Below are positions 47,741-64,000 of a stretch of DNA of 64,000 nucleotides, one piece after another. The notes under the pieces were generated by a model, which worked only from the letters and a program-made list of their open reading frames with translations, searched no databases and was not told the origin of the DNA. The stretch covers positions 469,523-533,522 of the forward strand of contig BDSI01000043.1 of NCBI GenBank assembly GCA_003117195.1, given 5' to 3'. Every line of letters begins with the position of its first letter. Positions within the stretch are counted from its first letter, which is position 1. Source of the stretch: Eudorina sp. 2006-703-Eu-15 (lineage: Eukaryota > Chlorophyta > Chlorophyceae > Chlamydomonadales > Volvocaceae). A program made the position numbers and the translations under genes.

Positions 47741-49477
47741 GGCTATGACGACGGTGAGACAGATATACACCGCGCGGCCGCCAGAGGCCCTCCTGACAGC
47801 CTACGAAAACTCTTGCTGAACTGCTGACGAGATCTCGCTAGGCGATGTATGCAAAGAATAGCTGTCAAGGTGAGTAAACCGTTGCTACGCCGTCGCTCAC
47901 TTAAAACATTCCGTTTATACCTGCTCAGCTAATGTTAAGCAAAGCGTTGTACGAACACAGGTTTGCATGAATGGTGACATCTGTGTGCTGCATGCTGGAA
48001 GCTGCCTTTGGGGCCCGCGACCGCGATCGGGTATTCACCCGACCGCTGCAGTAGCATCATGCCCTCACTATCATTGCAGATTTATGCATAAAAACTGTTG
48101 CATGAGTTCTCGCATGTTTAGGCGAAGAGGAGGCTACAATCCGGGCAGTTCAACCGTTTGACGTACGGCCTTTAAAACCTTGTCAGGCCCTCTGTGCGGG
48201 CTCACGTGACAAGACGGGCTTCTCGATGCACTTCAACCATGGATATGACACAGAAGCAAATTAGAGCAAGGCTGGAGAAGACTGGAGTTTGGTAAGCTCT
48301 TTCGCGGTAAGCTGGGAAAAGCTCTCTCGCGCTTACCGTAGTCCGCAAGGCAAGTGTTTGATTGCTGCTTTGCGATAAACATGAAATGACGATTGCTCTT
48401 GACGCTGCCAAGCGGTGTTTGGATCTTCCGGCTTTCCCATCCTTCACATGGGCTCCACTCCGCGGCAACGGCATCCGCTGTGTTGTAACATGGGGTGTTA
48501 CAACACTGCGAGCGGAGATGCAGGTTGTGATAAGGAGTTCCCGACGTTGTTGCCGGGCTGCGGCAAGCACACAGAACGAAACCATTTCGCCAAATTGAAC
48601 AGAATCCACGAGCACCCCCAGGTGCCGAGAGCGAAGTTCACGGAGCGGGGCCTGTCAAGCCATTTTGTCGCCATGTGCGATGGGCTCTGACGCTGCGGCC
48701 CGTCCCATGACCCGAGATCCGTCACTGCGCCTTTGAAAACAAACCTTGCACCGAGCAAGCAATGCAACAAATGGCCGACTCGTCGAGGGGCTGTGAACGC
48801 CCCATGACACCTGCGACCACCACCAAAATCGCGCGAAGTGCCGACGGGATCCACCCGAACCGCCACGCCGTGTACTCACCGTGTCCAGACCCGATCGCGG
48901 CGGGCCCGGGCCCGGGCACGATATGCTTCCCTGCATATACCCACAATTAGGAAAAGGGTCGGGCGCTAGACCCTGCAAGTAAACGATGTGTGCGATGACC
49001 AAATTGAATAATCGCCGCTCTTCAGTATTATTGATACTAATCTGGCGCGACGCACCCACGCACGTCATGACGACGGCGTCCCCACCTCCGCCGGAGGAAT
49101 GCGGCAACCCGCAACTCACTCTTCAATTCACCAACCGGCGTCTCGTCCTCGCATAATGTACGACATATGCCGTTGCAACACAAGAAACCGCGCTAAAAGC
49201 GCCTGATGCTGCCCACCAAACCCCCCTCTGGCCACTGGCCACAGCAAATGAAGATCTAACCTACCGCCACATGTCCAAGGTAACACTCGCACCTGGCACT
49301 GCTGGACTCAACTAAGCAAACTCTTATTACGGGGCACTGGTGCTTTACTCTTCCGACCCACTTAAGCATTTCAACCTGGCTCGTGATCGGGCCACCGAAA
49401 CAGCCCTGTCGCCCCTTTTGGGCAGCTTCTCTATGGCTTCCCAGGCGCCCAGCCCACGACAGGCGACCGCGTCCTGC
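47741..49477. other. Intergenic region between gene E and the IFRD gene
   Basis: Contains the 5' side of gene E and the 3' flank of the IFRD gene. A minus-strand TGTAA lies near 48498-48502, far from the IFRD stop. Open frames here have no recognisable product. Confidence 0.55.
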
Positions 49478-52314
49478 TCAGAACCCAAATTCCAGCCGCG
49501 TGGCCTTGGCGTCGCGGTTCCACCGCCGGTCTGCGGTGCGCGCCTTGGAGTCGGCGCTGTGGCAGCTGCGGTTCAGGCGCTTCTCCACAGCACTCATACG
49601 CTCGGGACGCTCGGTACGTGGCCGGAAGCCAAAGACGTCGTGCAGCAGCGGGTTGTGCTGCAGGTGCGCCTGTGTTGGGCCGGGTTACGGGGTGCGGCGG
49701 GGGTGGGTCAACTGACGGGCGGACGCAACCGCGCGGGATCAGTCCCTCAGCGCCTCAGGTTAGCAGGCGTTGGCAAGTACCGTTGCCCACCGCGGCCCAG
49801 GACACCGCGGCCCAGGAGGGCACCCTGAAACGCAGGCGGATATGCATATCCTTGAGCAGACTCCTTCCCACCCTTCCCATGTGAAGCTCACTCCCTGAAA
49901 ATGCCCCTCCCTTCACTGCATCAACGAGCCTCAAGCACACACTAACGCACCTGAAAGCCCCCCGCCAGGAAACGGCGGAGGTACGACAGGCGGTGCGTGG
50001 CCGCCACACCCTCCACCGTGAGGCAGTCGCCGTGCTGAAGCTTGATGCGGCATTCGGGTATGGCCTCGCCATTCATGGCCGCCAGCAGGCCACGGAAAGT
50101 CGAGCGCTGGGCGGCGCGCTCGCGGCGGCTGCGGCGAAGCTTGTCGCCTGCGGGAGGGAGGGCGAGGGTTCGAGGTGAGCCGTGGGTCCGGCGCAAAATA
50201 CACAGGACCCCTACTTCACACGTGGCTTGGACGAGCCCACGATTCCGTGCGGGCCAAAAATGCAACGATGTACGGTAACCTTTATGAAGGCGATGCTGCA
50301 GCCGGCCCTCCATACGATTTGGGTCAAAAGCCGACCACGGCCTGTAAGACCAGCGTTGGTCACCCGTGCGTACCCTTGTTCGCCGCCAGGTCCTGCATCC
50401 GCTCTACCAAGTCCCCTATTTCGCCGCTGCCGTCCGTTGACCGCCGCCGGCCCGCGCGGCCGCCAGCCGTGTGGCCCTGCCGGCCCTTGCTCGCTCCGAC
50501 GCGGCCGTGGCCGCCGCCCTTGACTGCCTCCTCGTCAGGGGCCTCCGCCGTGGCATCCGGCTCCGCGTGTGCTGCATCCTCGCCGTCCGCGGCCTCCTCG
50601 TCTTCCTCAACCAGCATTTCCAGTACGCGTTCCCCGCAGCAGCTGCGCAGCACCGCGGCCGCCTCACCGGCGGCCATGCGCAAGTCCGGTTCGCGCTCCG
50701 CTGATGTCATCATCGAAGCAAGGACAGCTAGGCAGGAGACCGCCTCCTCGTCACGAAGGGAGCCGTCCAGGGAGGTCAGCAGGAAGGACCAGCCGCGCAC
50801 TGCGGCGGCCCGAACCTTTGCATCGCCTGGGACGAACCGGCCACATACCCAGAATCCGGAGTCCAGGGCCGACACGCGAAGGGACGACAACGGGAGAGCA
50901 CCGACGTTAGCGGCAGCAGAAAGACTCACAGCGGTGCACCTCATACCGTGAACATGTAAATTTCCACCTAGATGCACGCGAGAGCTGACCCCGCATGACA
51001 CACAGTTCAAGCTCAGCACGCACACACAGCGCATGCTCCAGGTGGACGGGCCATGGCCGCAGTGAGCAGTTTCACAGGAAGGGAGCCGTCCAGACCGAGA
51101 AGCGACGCGGCGACCCTAGTATTGAAGCCCACCAATCGCACCCGAATCCACCTTTTGCCCAGAAGCCCCTCAAGCGGTTCATCACTTCGCGGGTTTCCTC
51201 CTCGTCCTCCGCCAACACAAAAGCCGCCAAAGCCAGGGTGTCTATCGCTGCGGCCTGGACGGACGCTGCGGCCCCGTTCGCGCCACGGGCGGCGCGCTCC
51301 AGCTCCGGGCGCAGGCTCTGAAACAAGCTGTACGCGTATGAAATCGGGTTAACAGAAGGGCGTCGTGTGCAATCAAGCCGCACGCAAGGACTTGCAGGCG
51401 CAGGCAAAGCCGCCCAAAGCCACCAAAGTGCACCCTCCCTTTGGGGCCTGGAGCCCCATGTATGCTTCCTACCAAGAGGCACAGCGACTAGGCAAACAGG
51501 GAGAGGCTACAATGAAACGCCGGATAAATGAGCTGCCTCACCTATCGTCCGGCTGGCCCAGCGTTAAGATATGCAGCCCCAGCAGCTGCGAGGCGAGGCT
51601 GCTTTCCATGGCTGAGCCTCGTTTGAGCGCCTGCATGCAGCGGCTGGTGATGGTCTCGTTGCTGCGGAAGTTTGGGAAGCCAATCGGGTGGGCAGGACAG
51701 GTTTACAACTTTGGGGTAAGAGGAGAAGCAGGCCGATGAGGGTCCTGTGATAAGAGCAATACCGTGGCCAAAGCCAGCGTGGGTTGGGTGCAAGAACGTG
51801 CGCATCGCCGGCCCTGAAACACGCTCAATCGTGGGGTTGCAAGGAGGTACGGAGGGGTGAAGCGGCTGTACCGTCGTGCATGCGACAGAATGAGCTGTCA
51901 CGCACGTGGGCATGCTTGAAGCGTACTGAACGGCCGCTGGGGATTACGAACGCAGCAACCAAGGGTCAACAACTTACTGAGAGATGCAGTCATTCCCACG
52001 ATAGTCCACTCTAAGCATCACTGCAAGGGACTCCAATGCTTTCTCCCTCGTGGAGCCTCTGCGACAGCGGAAAAGTGCGATATTGACAACACATGGACAC
52101 CGTGGACGGTGTCCCGACGTCCGTGGACCGCACCTTTTCTCAAACAAAGAATCCAGACGGCGCTCAAATTCATCGACTTGGATATCCTCAGCTTCCCCGT
52201 CAAGGTAGCTGAACGCGCTGCACACACTCGCGGTTGAGACACTGCCGGGACCTTCGCCAAGAGAAGCTAGCTCCAAGCAGCTCGCGGCAGACGCAACGCC
52301 AGCGTGATTACGTC
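49478..52314 (-). CDS. Interferon-related developmental regulator (IFRD) family protein, 5' exon not found
   Basis: Seven exons are read: 52314-52134, 52058-51978, 51661-51542, 51315-51152, 50826-50374, 50147-49951 and 49669-49478 (TGA at 49478). Joined, they give about 462 residues in one consistent phase. The order of conserved pieces is that of IFRD proteins: an acidic start, then LDSLFEKRGSTREKAL, MQALKRGSAMESSLA, a region with ETREVMNRLRGFW, AAVRGWSFLLTSL, RMAAGEAAAVL, the basic RRSRRERAAQRSTFR segment and the C-terminal HNPLLHDVFGF with a basic tail. Family members act as transcriptional co-regulators and have been linked to translation control; here the role is only inferred by family. 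The Arg-Gly codon is split by the first intron exactly where FEKR joins GSTRE, which supports the model. A Gly/Lys-rich linker of about 60 residues precedes the basic segment. The initiating exon lies upstream of 52314 and was not identified. Confidence 0.9.
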
Positions 52315-52324
52315 CTGCGACCAA

Positions 52325-53137
52325 TTACGGTATTAGTATATATAATTCATGCAAAAGCCTGCCGTCAAAGCGGACAGTGCTTACTCCGGCCCCCCATCGA
52401 CTTGAAGCCTGATGTGCTTCGGCTAATTGAAGCCTACTGAACTTAATAGTTGCAGGTGAACCCTTAGCTAGCCAGGTGTTCCACAGGACGTTTGCCCCGA
52501 CGACCTATCGGAGCAGGCCGGAACGTGTCGTGTGATTACACTGTTATTTTTATACTCGTGCATCTTGTAAATTACTGAATGCCGAGAACAATGTTGCACT
52601 GGCGTGCTATACTGTCGGGTTGCTGAACAAAATCTTTCGTCCAATTCCGTACACTCTCGTCATTATGAAACGTGGAAAACTTCCTTGACTGAATACGCTA
52701 TCAAAATACCTCCTGCTGCTGTATTACAAATTGTTGGTTATGTCGAGGAACTTCGGAACTGCAACGTAGATGAGTGGCCGCCTTTATCGGAATGATTCTA
52801 CAAGACCTTGGCGTTATACAGGTTTGAACATCACCGATTCGTAATCACGTTTTCGGAGTGAAGGATGCTCGGACCCTCTGGCTCGGACCAAGGGTAATCA
52901 AGCTAGGACCGCTCGACAGCCATATCTCAATGAATTTGTGTGTTCTCTTTCTCCGAAAGCATTTCCTTTATCCATACGACCATATCCGCTTACCACGTGG
53001 GGGGTACGCTGACTGTACCGGAGAACAACACTTAATTACTCGATCAAGATTCTCCACAGCGATCTCCCAGAGTTACCAAATGATGCACTCTATCAAATGA
53101 GCTTATAGTCCGTTGTATCGTCGCGTCCTTAGTAGGG
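52325..53137. other. AT-richer block between IFRD gene and LINE remnant
   Basis: Must hold the missing IFRD first exon or promoter and possibly more retroelement debris. A short open frame at 52604-52795 has no recognisable domain. The region is clearly less GC-rich than the tandem family. Confidence 0.5.
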
Positions 53138-54652
53138 ATGCGGGCTTCCTCAACGGTTTTATCGTACCAACGAAATGCGGTCAGAAAGCTCCCAGACGCA
53201 ATGGCTGCCCAGGATTGCCCTATGAGTGACGGGATGCGTATCCCTTTGCTGTTATACGCGGACGACCTTAGTCTGTTTGCTGGGTCGCTTAGACGGTTAA
53301 TGGCGCTGCTTCGGGCGCTGAAGGAATGGTGCGAAGCCTTCGGCATGAGGGTGAATGTGGGAAAGTGCGAGGTGCTCTACTTTCATCGGGACCAGGAGGC
53401 ACGTAAGGCCGTGCACGTCTTGGGGTCATACGGGCTTGTTACCATGATCGTGAAAGAGCCTGCGGGACAAGCACACAACAGTCTACCTTGGAAGGAGCGC
53501 GCCCGCTATTGGGGCCTTCATTACGGACCAGGCACGTGTTTCGAGTCTTGCACGGACGAGCTGTTTGCTTCGGGTCACAAGGCGTTTTATTCGTTGGTTA
53601 ATAAGCTCAAGCGTCAGGGGCTGTTCGTACCGGCAGTTGCGATGAAGGCGTTTGACGCCCAAGTTTTGCCTATTTTGTCGTACGGGGTACAGGTTTGGGG
53701 CCCGTCTAAGGTTCTGGACGTTGTGGAGCGAGGTTATCCTAGCAGCCAGGAGCCACGTTCGTGTTACTTCGATAACTCGTTGCAAGACAGGATGGTGAAG
53801 AATTTCCTGAAGCAGTTAAGTGGTGCCGGGCTTCCTACCAATCGTTTGTTGTACAGGGCGATGGGCCAATACCCTTTGCAAGTGCATTGGGCAAACCTAA
53901 TCTTTCGTTTTTGGAACAAGCTCGTTGAGGCGAAGGGCACCGTATACCATCACTGTTTTCGAGAGGAACTTCGGCTAGCGCTTTCTTCTGACTTGTCGTA
54001 CGAAGGCTGGGGGGCGAAAGTTCTGAGGATCCTTGAGATTTTGGGGCACGATATGAGGACGGATCTAGGCTGTACCGAGGACAGAGTTGATGCTTTTGCA
54101 ACAGGCCCACTGGATGTAGGGCAGTTAGTGCGCGAGCTTCGGAGTCGCTTTGGTGACGACTGGGAAAGTGATCGGATCCGGTTTCATTTGTTTCGGATAA
54201 TAGACAACCGGGGGTGAAGATGTGTCGCTATAAGCAATGGATGGGTTCACCTAAGCATTGTAATGATTACATTTCGCCGAAGCAACACGTGAGTCTGATG
54301 CGTTTCAGGATGTATGTGTGTGTGGCCGCTTGCGGTTAACCGTCCGCATGGCAGAGAACGATCTGCACGTTGGTGTCGGGTTTGTGGGAACCGTCAGGCA
54401 GTAGAGGATGAATTTCACGTGCTGCTGGAGTGTCCTACTTATGCGAATATTCGATCGAAGCTTTGGGCCCTGGGGGTTGCTCCAGGGGACCGTCTGGTTG
54501 AGGTCATGGGTGTAAGGACCAACGAAGGCTGGCACACGTTTTGGACGATATTAGAAGATGTAGGTTGCAGTACAGCGAGGATTAATCTTGTTTTCTATGG
54601 TGTCTATTTGAATCTTTTTATAAGTTCTTGTTTCCAGTTCGGCGGTCCATGA
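53138..54652 (+). pseudogene. Decayed 3' end of a non-LTR (LINE) retrotransposon reverse transcriptase
   Basis: The first open stretch (53138-54217) contains PLLLYADDLSLF at residues 36-47, the catalytic YADD motif of reverse transcriptases, followed by RALKEWCEAFGMRVNVGKCE and QVLPILSYGVQVWG, both typical of LINE polymerases. A stop at 54217 and a frame change separate it from 54314-54652, which carries a C-x2-C-x11-H-x4-C zinc-binding motif (WCRVCG ... FHVLLEC) as at the end of L1-type ORF2 proteins. The part of the polymerase before YADD, the endonuclease and ORF1 are missing, so the copy is 5'-truncated and frameshifted. The L1-clade assignment is a guess from the zinc motif. Base composition is visibly less GC-rich than the neighbouring genes. 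Confidence 0.85.
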
Positions 54653-56259
54653 GGCTCTTGGCTCGTCTGGACCGTACAAGCTAGAAGCTTGTAACACAAA
54701 AACGTCAAACGTCAAACGCTCCCAGAGCCCAGGCTTTGGGCGCGTACAGCAGCGTTGTTCACGCCTTTCAGAACATCCGCTGTCCGGTTGTGGATCGCTT
54801 AGCAGCAGACGTAGCATCTCATTCCGCAGTAGTGCCCGCGCAGTGGTCAGCTTCAGTTGCCGTCACGTGCCGCGGTTAAAGCTTCCGCGCATGTCGACTG
54901 GTCACAACATGGAGTCCCTACGATCTCGCCGATCGTGAAGCCTTGCCACTTGCCTTGTCAAAGGCCCATCCCAGTCCTGGTATGCATGCTGACAACACAT
55001 AACGGCTCAAACACATCGTGTTGTAACCGTTGCAAGGTGGACCCGTAGTCCCGGGCGTCCAACGAGCCCAGATAGTTCGTAGGCGCCTCATCTCATCAAC
55101 CCCTACCAAGGACTGCGCACCCATCCTCCATCACCCGGGGGGAGTCGTGCTGCCATACTGGCCAACACACCAGGTTGCTAGTGCGCCAGGATTGCCTCCC
55201 CTGGAAACCGCATCAGACCCGCCGAATCACGTGGGCCGGGATTCGAACCGCCCAACGAATGCTGCCATGACAAGGGACGGGCTCAAGTGTTGGATGCGGG
55301 ACGCAGCGTTTGGACGTCGCAATAGCGTACGAGATGCCCCTGAAACGGCCAGGAACAGCGTACGTACGTACGGGTAGGCGATACAGGCTCTGGGAGCTCA
55401 GGGGATCCGTCCTTGAAGATGCGCGAACTGCAGTGCGTGGCCCAGTGCGGTGGCATCGGCGGGGGTGCGTGAAGGTGTATAACAATGAGTTGAAGCGGTG
55501 GTAAACCGGTGTTACCAACGCGCGTGACGGCGAGCACTAGTGTTACTAGGGGGGACCCAACAGAGAGATCATCGGTGCCTAACGGGGGCAACCCCTGGCA
55601 ACCCCAACATAGATTGCAGGGACATAGATTGCAGTGCCCTCCTGCCTCCATGCCACTCTAGACCCTAGCTTCACCGCTTTGTAAGGATTATGTTTACCCC
55701 CCTGATTCTGCAAGACCTGATACGTAATGGCGCAAGCGCTCATCGTCCAGCGGACGGTACAGGCGCCCTCGCTGGGCATGAACGGCTTTGGATCGCACCA
55801 CGCAGGGCGTGTTTCTGTAAACATAACCGGTTGCAGAAGGCATGCAGATGTGCATGGGACGCTGTGTAGACTCAACCGGACTCAACGCGAACGCGAGCGC
55901 GGGCAGGTGCGCGGGAAGGCAGGTAGTCCCTCGCGTGCTACCAGAAAATATGTTCCTTACAATCCGTCTGGCATGTGAATGCAAATTCTTGACAATCTGC
56001 AAGCAGGGACCGCACACCGTACGGGTTTTACTACGACGAGGTTTCAACTGCTTGCAACAAAGCTGTCTGTGCAAGAAATTTACCTTTTTGGAAAATTCCC
56101 TACATTTCTATTGCCGTTGTATTCCGTAAATGCAACGCACTCTGTTTGCCGTGTATGAAAAGTGTTGTTCGGCACGGATGGGGGCGATCGGTCGTGTGCA
56201 TGTGACGTTGTTATTAAGTATAAGCCTTAGGGTTATTCTCGGTCAAGAAAATTCCCAGG
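54653..56259. other. Region between LINE remnant and exostosin gene
   Basis: No gene is supported. It should contain the 3' tail of the LINE and the missing first exon(s) of the exostosin gene. A GGTTCGAATCC box on the minus strand near 55239-55249 does not fold into a tRNA T arm. Confidence 0.5.

Positions 56260-64000
<7,741 letters not shown>

Noticed and set aside
52604..52795. 63-residue plus-strand open frame before the LINE
   Set aside because: No recognisable domain, and it is short. It could be retroelement debris but nothing supports that directly.
55170..55260. Possible minus-strand tRNA gene or tRNA-derived SINE
   Set aside because: A B-box-like GGTTCGAATCC is present, but the flanking bases do not pair as a T stem and no cloverleaf or A box at proper spacing was found.

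Overview
The window is nuclear DNA from a GC-rich green alga, most likely a volvocine chlorophyte (Chlamydomonas, Gonium or Volvox relatives). The reasons are many GT-AG introns with GTGAGT/GTGCGT-type donors, exons coding for long Ala, Gly, Gln and Pro runs, (CA)n microsatellites in introns, and a gene fusing EGF-like modules to an exostosin (GT47) glycosyltransferase, a combination common in these algae. The species cannot be named from sequence alone. All gene models are my own reconstructions from splice consensus, reading phase and comparison between paralogues; exon ends may be off by a base.

Positions 1-47740 hold the main feature: five paralogous, multi-exon genes in head-to-tail tandem on the minus strand, called here A (6866 to beyond position 1), B (18423-9225), C (29137-20116), D (41496-31241) and E (47740-42778). 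I do not recognise the family. Each starts with M-S/T followed by a Gln/Arg-rich helix and, in exon 1, a [RS][WL]RKP[LF]P motif. Internal exons have matching phases and sizes, including a 118-nt penultimate exon in B, C and E. A-D carry an LRPG(L/M)L..(H/Y)P..W motif at exon ends; E lacks that module. A and B share blocks of near-identity that run into introns, which indicates recent duplication or gene conversion.

Positions 49478-52314 hold a minus-strand gene that I recognise as an interferon-related developmental regulator (IFRD) family protein. Positions 53138-54652 carry a decayed 3' end of a non-LTR retrotransposon. From 56260 to the right edge there is a plus-strand gene with EGF-like and exostosin domains; both its 5' end and its 3' end are missing from the model.

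Two sets of very short dispersed sequences (15-55 bp) run through the introns. One has a fixed end reading CCAATTTCCTATA and the other a fixed end reading GGGTTGCAnTTCTAA. Many copies are flanked by direct repeats of 9-13 bp, as expected for insertions with target-site duplications. They are common in genes A-D and in the exostosin gene, and I saw none between about 41 and 56 kb. I consider them the most novel signal in the window.
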